Below, one piece after another: positions 55,749-64,000 of a DNA stretch of 64,000 nt (position 1 is its first letter; every line of letters begins with the position of its first letter). This DNA comes from Azorinus chamasolen (lineage: Eukaryota > Mollusca > Bivalvia > Cardiida > Solecurtidae), in assembly GCA_963576725.1 (NCBI GenBank), contig OY755242.1, forward strand, positions 58,324,480-58,388,479, read 5' to 3'. Below the pieces are notes generated by a model. The model was not told the DNA's origin. It saw nothing but the letters and a program-made list of their open reading frames with translations, and did not search any database. Both the position numbers and the translations under genes were made by a program.

Positions 55749-57598
55749 TAGCTCACCTGGCACAAAGTGCCAAGGTGAGCTATTGGGATGATCCTATGTC
55801 CGGCGTCCGTCGTCGTGCGTATGTGCGTATGTGCGTTGTGCGTCGTGCGTCGTGCGTACGTGCGGGCGTCAACAATTTACTTAAACATCTTCTTCTCTGG
55901 AACTACAAAGCCAAGAGCTTTTATATTTGGTATGTAGTATGATGTAATGGTCCTCTACTAAGATTGTTCAAATTATGTCCCCCGGGCCAAAAATGGCCCC
56001 GCCCCAGGGCTTATCAGTTTTTCATAGGAAAATCTTTAAAAATCTTCTTCTCTGAAACTGTAAGGCATAGACCTTTGATATTTGGTATGTAGCATCATCT
56101 AATGGTCCTCTACTAAGATTGTTCAAATTATGACCCCTGGGCCAAAAATGGCCCCACCCCGGGGCTTATCAGTTTTTCATAGGAAAATCTTTAAAAATCT
56201 TCTTCTCTGAAACTGTCAGGCATAGACCTTTGATATTTGGTATGTAGCATCATCTAATGGTCCTCTACTAAGATTGTTCAAATTATGACCCCTGGGCCAA
56301 AAATGGCCCCGCCCCAGGGCTTATCAGTTTTTCATAGGAAAATCTTTAAAAATCTTCTTCTCTGAAACTGTAAGGCATAGACCTTTGATATTTGGTATGT
56401 AGCATCATCTAATGGTCCTCTACTAAGATTGTTCAAATTATGACCCCTGTGCCAAAAATGGCCCCACCCCGGGGCTTATCAGTTTTTCATAGGAAAATCT
56501 TTAAAAATCTTCTTCTCTGAAAATGTAAGGAATAGACCTTTGGTATTTGGTATGTAGCATCATCTAATGGTCCTCTACTAAGATTGTTCAAATTATGACC
56601 CACAGGACAAAAATGGCCCCGCCCCACGGCTAATCAGTTTTTCATAGGAAAATCTTGAAGAAATCATCTTCTCTGAAACTGTAAGGCATAGACCTTTGAT
56701 ATTTGGTATGTAGCATCATCTAATGGTCCTCTACTAAGATTGTTCAAATTATGACCCCTGGGCCAAATATGGCCCCGCCTAGGGGCTTATCAGTTTTTCA
56801 TAGGAAAATCTTTAAATATATTCTTCTCTAAAATTATAAGGTATAGACCTTTGATATTTGGTATGTAGCATTATTTAATCGTCCTCTACTAAGATTAATC
56901 AAAATATGACCCCCGGACCAAAAATGGCCCGCCCAAGGGCTTATCAGTTTTTCATAGGAAAATCCTTAAAAATCTTCTCCTCCAGAACTGTAAGGTCTAG
57001 GCCCTTGATATTTGGTATGTAGCATCATCTAATGGTTTTCTACCAAGAGTATTCAAATTATTACCCCTGGGTCAAAAATGGCCCTGCCCTGGGGCTTATC
57101 AGTTTTTCATATGAAAAGCTTTAAGAATCTTCTTCTCCAAAACTGTAAGGCAGAGACCTTTAATATTTGGTATGTAGCGCTTAATAATAGTTTTCTACCA
57201 AGATTGTTCAAAATATGTCCCCTGGGTTGAAAACTTCCCCGCCCAGGGGCATATCAGTTTTTTATAGGAAAGTTTTTAAAAAATCTTCTCTTAAAAATCT
57301 TTGAAAGTCTTCTCTGAACTTGTAAGGCATAGACCTTAGATATTTGGTATGTTGCATTATCTAATAGTACTCTACCAAGATTTTCAAATTATGAATCCCG
57401 GATCAAAATTGACCCCGCCCTTGGGCTTAACAGTTTTTCATAGGAAAATCTTTAAGGTCTAGACTCTTTATATTTAGTATGTAGCATCATGTGATGGTTT
57501 TCTACCAAGATTTTTCAAATTATGCAATCTGTCATTGAAATCATTAATCTGTTACGAACAGGTGAGCGATTAAGGGCCATCATGGCCCTCTTGTTTAT
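55749..57598 (+). mobile_element. Element H7 with about ten ~183 bp units
   Basis: Starts with the hairpin AGCTCACCTGGCA...TGCCAAGGTGAGCT and a CGTCGTGCGT tract. About ten units follow, containing TTTGATATTTGGTATGTAGC and AATGGCCCCGCCCC, getting more diverged to the right. Ends CAGGTGAGCGATTAAGGGCC, then ATCATGGCCC and TCTTGTTT: a GGGCC/GGCCC stem just before the end. A loose relative of the end is at about 16627-16660. Confidence 0.65.
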
Positions 57599-57675
57599 TG
57601 TAACACTTCTCCCAGCAGGTGACACATGTGTTCCTTCGAACACTCTTTTTTAGCTTTCTGCATAACTTTTGTCAT

Positions 57676-58110
57676 CTACGGGGGTCCTGCAAAAAGTTTT
57701 GGGTGTCTTTAGTTTTATCCCAGGTATTGTTTTTAAATATTTCCTTGCACTTGATTGATGTGTCCAATAGCTACTGTTACCCATTTGTGCAATTTGCTTT
57801 TCAAATGACCAAGTTATTTCAAATTGAAATCCATGCAGTCACAAACACTGGCCAATTTATTTATCACATAATAGAATGGACGAAAAGACTGAAACTCATA
57901 GCTGTTTTAAATTATGCATCAGGCTTGATGTAGGTTCAAAGCAGATATTTTATGAATTGTGTGGTATATATGGAGCTCAGGTTTTTTCAATTTGCACAGT
58001 GTTTATATACAAGGTGGGTTAAAGCTTTCAAAGCTGGGGAATTATCTGTCGAAGATGATAATTGTTCTGGTAGGCCTAAAACCTCAGTTCGTAACCAATA
58101 CAAACATCTC
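57676..58110 (+). pseudogene. Mariner-like transposase relic
   Basis: At 58010-58080 the frame reads RWVKAFKAGELSVEDD, then SGRPKTSV. This matches the helix-turn-helix end of mariner transposases (WF-K-x-F-K-x-G with S-x-E-D and S-G-R-P). The left part at 57676-57720 (TCCTGCAAAAAGTTTTG) may be the terminal region. The catalytic domain is absent; a family A MITE end follows. Clearly broken. Confidence 0.65.
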
Positions 58111-58139
58111 TGCTGTAAAACATGTGCTTGTATAGGATC

Positions 58140-58265
58140 AATGATTGCCAGTTTCTGCTTTGGAAAAAAAATCATGACTGTTAATATGCCATGGTAAAAA
58201 TTAATATAATTAAAATTATTGATGTCATTATTTCTTTGATGAATATTCATGCAATAAAGGATTAA
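58140..58265 (+). mobile_element. Family A MITE, right-end fragment
   Basis: TTAATATGCCATGGTAAAAA, GATGTCATTATTTCTTTGAT and GCAATAAAGGATTAA are the right third of family A. It follows the mariner relic and ends 31 bp before exon 17. Confidence 0.65.
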
Positions 58266-58296
58266 CTAATATATTGTCATTCTGTATTTATTGTAG

Positions 58297-58464
58297 CATC
58301 ATGCCCTACATTGTCCAATCCTCTCAGTGGATCAGTCGCCTTGGCAACGGATGGTTATGTCACCATGGCAACATTTACCTGTGTCTCAGGATATAGTCTG
58401 ACTTCCGGTGGAACTCTTACGTGCACAACAGCTGGCACATGGGATATAACAGAGCCTACATGTA
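58297..58464 (+). CDS. Exon 17: CCP module 13 (class b)
   Basis: A CCP exon of 168 nt, phase 1-1, with acceptor TATTTATTGTAG and donor GTATGT. Cys are at 3, 29, 43 and 56, Trp at 49. TLSNPLSGSV shows the class b Asn8-Pro9. A family A MITE end with TTAA lies 31 bp before the acceptor. Confidence 0.93.
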
Positions 58465-58556
58465 GTATGTATTTCCACTGAGAACTGTGCTTAACTCAAA
58501 TTTCATGGCTTTCTGCTTTCTTAAATAATGTGTTGCATTTTACATGTCAATAACGC

Positions 58557-58788
58557 TTAACCCTGATATAAATGTGTTTCCATGCCTTTGCAAACAGGCT
58601 AGACTCAGATCAGACAGTCGCTGATCTGGGTCTGTGCTGTTTGCTTATGAACTAATACAGATCTGAATTTATGGTTTCTATAATGGTCTAACATTTCTTT
58701 GTTCATTGACCCATTATGAAAATTCAGGTGATAAATATTCATGATTTCTTACGTGACTAATCATGAGGTAAAGGGTTAGACCAATAAA
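58557..58788 (+). mobile_element. Family A MITE followed by a short array
   Basis: Starts TTAACCCTGATATAAATG, contains TTTGCAAACAGGCTAGAC and a shortened centre, ends GAGGTAAAGGGTTAG. A 46 bp tandem array starts at its right end. Confidence 0.78.
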
Positions 58789-58885
58789 ATATTGTTTCTT
58801 TAAATGGATAAAGAGTTAAACCAATCAAATATTGTTTCTTTAAATGGGTAAAGGGTTAAACCAATCAAATATTGTTTCTTTAAAT
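58775..58885. repeat. ~46 bp tandem repeat at a MITE end (2-3 copies)
   Basis: Units read GGTAAAGGGTTAAACCAAT and continue to TGTTTCTTTAAATG. The first half is the MITE terminal repeat, so the array grew across the insertion junction. Confidence 0.75.
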
Positions 58886-59110
58886 GCTGTTGTTGTATTG
58901 AAACTGCTTTACTGACAGATATCTAAATCATAATTTGACAAATACCAAACATCATACTTTCAATATTGTAATGTTTTGTCTTAAAGTGACTCATCATATG
59001 TTTCACTCAAGCACATACATGTATTGTATTAAATTGTGTACTATTCAGTCATTTTACCGTTTTGCTTTTATTGTACATGTGACTAATAGAAAGAATCAAT
59101 ATATATATTT

Positions 59111-59367
59111 TGACCCTTTACTCTATGAATATTCATGTAATAAATAATGACCTCATGAATATTGATTAGACTAATTGTTATAATGGACATATGGACACAA
59201 TAAGTTTTGGTCATGGCAGAAGCAATAGCATCATATCTATATTTTATTATAAACAAACAGTGCAGATCCTGATCAGACAGCTCCTACAGTCAGACAGGAG
59301 CTGTCTTATCTGGGTCGGCTCTGTTTGCAAAGGCGTTGAAAGGTGTTTTTATGGAGTAAAGGGTTAA
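59111..59367 (-). mobile_element. Family A MITE
   Basis: Starts TGACCCTTTACTCTATGAAT, ends TTATGGAGTAAAGGGTTAA. The centre is altered: GACAGCTCCTAC, AGTCAGACAGGAGCTGTC. In the intron between exons 17 and 18. Confidence 0.82.
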
Positions 59368-59524
59368 CAGTTATTTGAAAATCATTTGACACATATATTG
59401 AATATGTGGCATTCATATATGCATTTTCCTATGCATACATTTTGACGATGATACACATTTTTGTCAGAAATGCTGATAGCCAGAGGTTGACAGGCTAATT
59501 GAATTAAACTTCTTATAATGTTCT

Positions 59525-59782
59525 TTAACCATTTTCTCTATGAATATTCATTTCAGAAATAGTAACAATATGAATATGAATAGGATGATTTTTAAAGGTG
59601 CAATATCACAGGAATTTTAGCCATGACAGAAACTGTAGAATCAAATTTATGTTATTTTTATAAGCAAACAGAGTGGGCCAGGTAAGTGGGCCAGGTAAGA
59701 CGGCTCCTCCAGGAGCCCTCTGATCTGGGTCTACTCGCTTTGCAAAGGTGCCAGAAGGTGTCAGTATGATATAAACAGTTAA
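59525..59782 (-). mobile_element. Family A MITE
   Basis: Reverse orientation: TTAACCATTTTCTCTATGAA at the left, TTAA at the right, the central palindrome preceded by a short duplication of GTGGGCCAGGTAAG. Adjacent to the reference copy with one TTAA in common. Confidence 0.8.
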
Positions 59783-60022
59783 CCCTTTACTGCATAAATA
59801 CGCCTTTCTACACCTTTTCAAACCAAGTAGTTCCGGATCAGATGGCTCCTATAGGAGCCATCTGATCAGGGTCTGCTGTGTTTGCTTGTGATATAATATA
59901 GATGTGAGTCTAGACTTTCTGTTATGCCCCAAAACCCCTATGTCCCTATTATAACAATTAACCTAATTAATATTTATGATGTCATTATTTCCTACATGAA
60001 TATTCATGGAGTAAAGGGTTAA
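59779..60022 (+). mobile_element. Family A MITE, reference copy
   Basis: A nearly intact 244 bp copy: TTAA, CCCTTTACTGCAT, a 30 bp-class inverted repeat around GGCTCCTATAGGAGCC, then TCATGGAGTAAAGGG and TTAA. The 13 bp terminal repeat with TTAA is piggyBac-like. It shares its left TTAA with the copy before it and ends 45 bp before exon 18. Confidence 0.88.
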
Positions 60023-60067
60023 GAACCAGACTTGAACTGTGTATTGTTTTATCTTATCCGTCTAAAG

Positions 60068-60229
60068 ATTGTCAGAGTCCGCCCAGTATTTCTAATGGTA
60101 ATTGGACGTTGGCGACGAACCAGTCTACTGTAACATATGCCTGTGCCACTGGGTATGTACTAACTGGTTCCAATACAAGGCACTGCCAGACTGATGGGAC
60201 AGGTTGGGATGGAACAGAACCGACTTGCA
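60068..60229 (+). CDS. Exon 18: CCP module 14 (class c), membrane-proximal
   Basis: A CCP exon of 162 nt, phase 1-1, with acceptor CCGTCTAAAG (weak pyrimidine tract) and donor GTAAGA. Cys are at 2, 26, 40 and 54, Trp at 47. It has Asn10-Gly11 and CQTDGTGWDGTEPTC, nearly the same end as exon 15. Asn-Trp-Thr and Asn-Gln-Ser are possible N-glycosylation sites. This is the last CCP before the membrane. Confidence 0.92.
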
Positions 60230-60651
60230 GTAAGATTTACATACCACCTTATCTTGTCGATGAGTTTCCGACGGGGGAGTGGTTCATGTGTATAATTCAC
60301 AAATTCGGCGCTATTGTTCCAGTTTAAGTTTTCTGCCTCTAATTGCGACCCGACTCGCATTTGCAAACTGCTTGGATCCAGATGAGACTCACAGTAACTC
60401 AATGTCTGATCAGGATCCAAACTATTTGACACTCCGTCAAAAGTTTCTTGTTTGAATCGGAAGTAATTTGAATTACACCATATCCAAACATAATATTTTA
60501 TACCAGGGTAAGAATTGATCAGCCTCTATATTCTCCATCAGCTGGAAGCCTGTGTATGTATGCACACACATTGAACCTTATATGTGTATCTGGAATATTA
60601 TCAAAATCTAAACTTATTTTTAAACTGTATATCAGTTAATTGCATTATCTG

Positions 60652-60877
60652 AACCCATTCCCTTATATTGATGCCTTTTAATGACCCAGTAAAAGTCACT
60701 TTTTTAAACCATTGTGATAAATAGAGCATTTTCTCTTTAATCATAAGAGCAAGTGCTCTATTTTATCACATTGGTTTCAAAACTATACAATTCTAAAAAA
60801 AAATAATAAATACTCCTTTTCAGTACATTTATTCACAGTGGTTGGGTCTAAAAATAGCTAATGAGGTAATGGGTTAA
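60652..60877 (-). mobile_element. Family B MITE
   Basis: GAACCCATTCCCTTATATTG to ATGAGGTAATGGGTTAA; centre replaced by GAGCATTTTCTCTTTAATCA and ATAAGAGCAAGTGCTC. Confidence 0.8.
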
Positions 60878-60879
60878 AA

Positions 60880-61554
60880 ATAAGCTATTGCTAGACTCAT
60901 GTTTCATACAGATGGTAAATATCTCATCCATCCAATCATTACCACCGCCCATAGCTAATCATTTTGCGCTAATTAGGCTGTTCTGTGTTTGCTGCAGTGG
61001 TTGCAAAACCTGCTTACGCTGTTATTCGTTTATTTGCTCTTCGAGATGCTTCATTTGTTTTGTCGCATATTAACCGAAATCGGCGGACCAAAGAAGACTG
61101 TTTGGCTATTTCTTCAGGTAGATATTGCATTCTTTGAAAGCTACAATTTACATCGCCCTAATTAGCGCAAGTATGACATCATCATAATTCCTCTGTGTCA
61201 TGTTTATACCATCACATGTTCAAAAGACACCTAATTCAAGCACTATTGCTTCCAACACCAAAATGTTTTTTTCTAATATTCATTCATTGTTGTCACAGCT
61301 TGCGCTAAGTAGAGTGATACAAAGGTATTTATGTGTAATTAGGCTCTATGTTATATGTTGCAAAGCTAGCGTTTTTGATTTTGTCAAGAACTACTAATAT
61401 ATTTTTGTTTTCTATCAGATAAGTACATTATCATTATGATTTGCTAAACACAATTCTGAATACAATAACTTCATGATGCTCAAAAGAATCAACAATTTTT
61501 TCACTTGTACAATATTTCATTGAAACATAACTCCCCAGTAATAATTAATCCGTT
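60880..61554. other. Unassigned intron sequence
   Basis: AT-rich, no CCP pattern found. Frames of 61-65 codons lack domain features. Confidence 0.5.
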
Positions 61555-61786
61555 ACTGAATTACTATTTGTGCAAGAAATAATTACCTCATGAAAATTAA
61601 CCTTGATTTTTCATAATAGTTCTGTGAATGTTTTCCCATGATAGACACTGTACAATCATAATATCTGTATTACAAAACAAACAAGGCAGACCCTGATCAG
61701 ATAGCTCCTGCAGGAACCGTCTGATTTGGGTTTACTCTGCAAAGGCTTTAACAGTACAACAGTATATATATGGAGTAAAGGGTTAA
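61555..61786 (-). mobile_element. Family A MITE before exon 19
   Basis: TTAATCCGTTACTGAATTAC to TGGAGTAAAGGGTTAA; centre GATAGCTCCTGCAGGAACCG. Confidence 0.8.
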
Positions 61787-61908
61787 AATAGCCCCTGTTA
61801 CTCTGAGATAAGCTTCATTTTATACTACACTCACAATTCGGAATCCATTATTATTTTCTTAACACACAATGTAGCTAAATTGTAAATTAGAACTGCTCAT
61901 CATTACAG

Positions 61909-62112
61909 ATCTTAATACCTTGAATACGGGAGCAAGCACAGAAGGTGACAGTGGTCTCTCAGTCCCAGCAGGCGTCGTCATTGCCATGGCCATTTTACTG
62001 GTCATTCTGCTTGTGGTGGTAGTGGTGGTCACCTACCTCTACATCACACTGAGGAAGAGGAACAAGAGGGTTGGATCTGCAGAGCCCGACAGACGACCAA
62101 TAAAACCAGAAC
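61909..62112 (+). CDS. Exon 19: stalk, transmembrane helix and start of cytoplasmic tail
   Basis: A 204 nt phase 1-1 exon between CATCATTACAG and GTAAGA. It encodes about 20 residues rich in Thr, Ser and Gly, then a hydrophobic run of about 27 residues (VPAGVVIAMAILLVILLVVV and onward to TYLYI), then LRKRNKRVGS and a Pro/Arg-rich start of the cytoplasmic side. Positive charges directly after the helix fit type I topology. No stop codon is reached, so at least one more exon encodes the tail beyond 62112; I found none in the remaining 1.9 kb. Confidence 0.88.
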
Positions 62113-62159
62113 GTAAGAGCATGCATTATTATAAATTGAACAATGTTGTTTACATTTTT

Positions 62160-62880
62160 ATATGCCCGTCTTCAGACAGGACGTATTATGTCATGACTCT
62201 GTCTGTCTGTCCATCCGTGAACTTTTGCTTGTCCGCTCTCTACTTCAAACAAATGTAATCCAATCCTTTTCAGATTTTGTCAGCAAGTCTATTATCATAA
62301 TGTCTCAGTCAAGTTTGATAGCCAGCAAGATTGCCATAGACACTCCAGATTTATCTCCCCTTACTTTATGAATTTCCGTCAATTTTTGCTTGTCCGCTCT
62401 CTACTTCAAACAAATGTTATCCAATCCTTTCCAAATTTGGTCAGCATGTATATTACCATAATGTTTCAGTCAAGTTCGATAACCTGCAAGATTGCCCCAG
62501 ACACTCAAGAATTATCTCCCCTTACTTTATCAATTAGCATGAATTTTTGCTTGTCTGCCCTCTAACTCAAACAAATGTAATCCTATCCTTTTCCAATTTG
62601 ATCAGCATGAATATTACCATAATATCTCAGTCAAGTTTGATATCCAGCAAAATTATCTCCCCTTACTTTATGAATTTTGGTGAACTTTTGCTTGTCTAAC
62701 TCAAACAATTGTAATCCAATCCTTTTCAAATTTGGTCAGCATGTATATTACCATAATATCTCAGTAAAGTTCGAGAAATAGCAAGGTTGCTCTTGACACT
62801 CCACAATCATCTCCCCTTACTTTATGCCACCTGATATGGAGTAATGGCAATTCAACTTCCAGACATTTGACGGGCCTATA
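62160..62880 (+). mobile_element. Element H8 with about four ~160 bp units
   Basis: Begins TATGCCCGTCTTCAGACAGG; ends near GACGGGCCTATA, which inverts the start. Units repeat TTTTGCTTGTCCGCTCTC and ATTACCATAATGTTTCAG at roughly 160 bp. It begins about 48 bp after the exon 19 donor. Confidence 0.55.
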
Positions 62881-62947
62881 TTGCGACATTTTGGCAGTCT
62901 TGTCACAAACCTTGTCATGTACACACTTCATTGCCTAGATTTAGTTC

Positions 62948-63187
62948 TTAACCCTTTCCTTCATATAAATGTTTTCATGCATTTGCAGGGTAGACCCAGA
63001 TCAGATGGCTGTAATAGGAGCTGTCTGATCAGAGTCTGCTCTGCTAGTGGAATTCGAAAGTTCTGTTTCTTTACTTTCTAAAATGGCTACAATGTTCCAC
63101 CTTCCATATTTCATTAGAACTATTTTGTCCATGAATTTTCAGCAGGTATCAAAATTTGGAATAAATATAGAACAGGGAAAGGTTTAA
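62948..63187 (+). mobile_element. Family A2 MITE
   Basis: TTAACCCTTTCCTTCATATA to GAACAGGGAAAGGTTTAA; centre GATGGCTGTAATAGGAGCTG. Confidence 0.82.
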
Positions 63188-63207
63188 ACACACTATTATT
63201 TGATTTT

Positions 63208-63938
63208 TATGTCGCCTGCGAAGCATGGCAGACATATAGGGATCACTTTGTCTGTCGTCGTCGTTGTCGTCGTCGTCATTGTCGTCATCGTCACACTCTT
63301 CTTGTCCAGCCTGTATCTCCTACTCTACTGATACCATTGAATTCAAACCTCATACATAGAACAGGCATGATGAGAGGAAGTGTCATGCACAAGGTCCATA
63401 ACTCTAGCTTCAGTATTGTTTTAGTTATTCCCCTTTTTTCATTTTTTTTGTCCGGCCAATAGGTCATGTTCTACTGGTGCCATTGAATTCAAACATCACA
63501 CACGGAACAGGTTTGATGAGAGAAAGTGTCATGCACAAGGTCTATAACTCTAGCTTCAGTACTTTTAGAGTTATTCCCCTTTTTTCATTTTTTTTGTCCG
63601 GCCAATAAGTCCTGTTCTAATGATGCCATTGAATTCAAACATCACACACGGAACAGGTTTGATGAGAGAAAGTGTCATGCACAAGGTCCATAACTCTAGC
63701 TTCAGTATTTTTAGAGTTATTCCCCTTTTTTCATTTTTTTTTGTCCTGCCATTCTCATTATTGTTTGTCTTAGTTTCACACTTCTTACATATAGATCATG
63801 CTCCAAGTTACATAGCATCATAGCTGGATTTATGTTATACCCATTTACATGTATACATGTGTCTTGTTTCAAATTGGTGGAAAGAGAGTCAGTACGCAGG
63901 CAGGCGACAGAAGTGTTCAGAGGGGAATACCTTTCTAG
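63208..63938 (+). mobile_element. Helitron-like element H9 with ~145 bp units
   Basis: Begins ATGTCGCCTGCGAAGC; GCAGGCGACA near the end inverts this. A GTCGTCGTCGTT microsatellite precedes three to four units with CCATTGAATTCAAAC at about 145 bp spacing. The end is TACCTTTCTAG followed by T, the same CTAG-T terminus as H1 to H3. Confidence 0.55.
63252..63300. repeat. GTC microsatellite in H9
   Basis: CTGTCGTCGTCGTTGTCGTC and related triplets over about 48 bp. Confidence 0.85.
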
Positions 63939-64000
63939 TTGTTTTACAGAAATGTGATCAAAGTGTCAAACAGTTTAGATCCTGGTAATTCTAACTGTTT

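Larger units (their letters stand above)
19855..62112 (+). other. Multi-exon gene: DUF7042-like region, 14 CCP/sushi modules and a transmembrane helix
   Basis: This is the overall extent of the only gene I can support. It has nineteen good exons plus one doubtful 5' exon. All introns are phase 1 except the phase 0 intron between exons 3 and 4, so each CCP is a symmetric 1-1 exon that can be gained or lost without shifting the frame. The predicted product is extracellular: Cys-rich N-terminal domain, 14 CCPs, short stalk, transmembrane helix, basic cytoplasmic start. No start codon, signal peptide or stop codon was found, so both ends lie outside the window or in exons I missed. CCP proteins commonly bind complement-like proteins, carbohydrates or other cell-surface proteins. 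A role in innate recognition or adhesion is inference only. The symbol is left empty because the orthologue is unknown. Confidence 0.85.

Noticed and set aside
54509..55791. Frames of 61-123 codons at 54.5-55.8 kb
   Set aside because: They follow the ~155 bp units of element H6 and repeat the same peptides.
57987..58250. Minus-strand 87 codon frame
   Set aside because: Opposite strand of the mariner relic and a family A end; no features of its own.
1..64000. tRNA, rRNA or conserved small RNA genes
   Set aside because: I looked for tRNA-like A/B boxes and rRNA-like conserved blocks while reading and saw none; a covariance-model scan would be needed to exclude them fully.

Overview
The window reads as nuclear DNA from an invertebrate animal, most likely a bivalve mollusc; I cannot name the species. 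Reasons: small exons split by GT-AG introns, complement control protein (CCP/sushi) modules, an APE-type LINE, very dense short inverted-repeat transposons (MITEs), and Helitron/pearl-like elements with tandem-repeat cores of the kind described in bivalves. I see no bacterial operons, tRNA, rRNA or CRISPR array.

One protein-coding gene is supported. It is on the + strand, runs from about 20.8 kb (perhaps 19.9 kb) to 62.1 kb, and is incomplete at both ends. Four exons (20835-24569) encode a Cys-rich N-terminal region resembling the DUF7042-type domain of invertebrate secreted proteins. Fourteen single-exon CCP modules follow (28445-60229), then an exon with a short stalk, one transmembrane helix and a basic cytoplasmic start (61909-62112). 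The product would be a type I membrane receptor or adhesion protein with a long CCP stalk. The signal peptide and most of the cytoplasmic tail lie outside the window. Every intron except the one between exons 3 and 4 is phase 1. The CCP exons fall into three subclasses in strict rotation, b-c-a-b-c-a-b-c-a-b-c-a-b-c, which implies growth by copying a three-exon cassette.

The rest is repeats. 0-20 kb holds minisatellites, MITEs, two nested hAT-like elements (14.9-18.3 kb) and a dead LINE fragment (18.8-19.7 kb). Within the gene, introns are built mostly of MITEs of families here called A, B, C, D, E and F. A 5'-truncated LINE with a long open reading frame lies antisense in the intron at 46.4-50.0 kb. 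Several elements with 145-185 bp internal repeats (H1-H9) occur, four of them ending in CTAG followed by T.

Three repeat patterns stand out. Unrelated MITE families share a palindromic centre close to CTCCTATAGGAG. MITEs sit inside the TTAA sites of other MITEs, so their order of insertion can be read. Many minisatellites start at, lie inside, or are made from MITE ends, which suggests that these elements seed tandem arrays.
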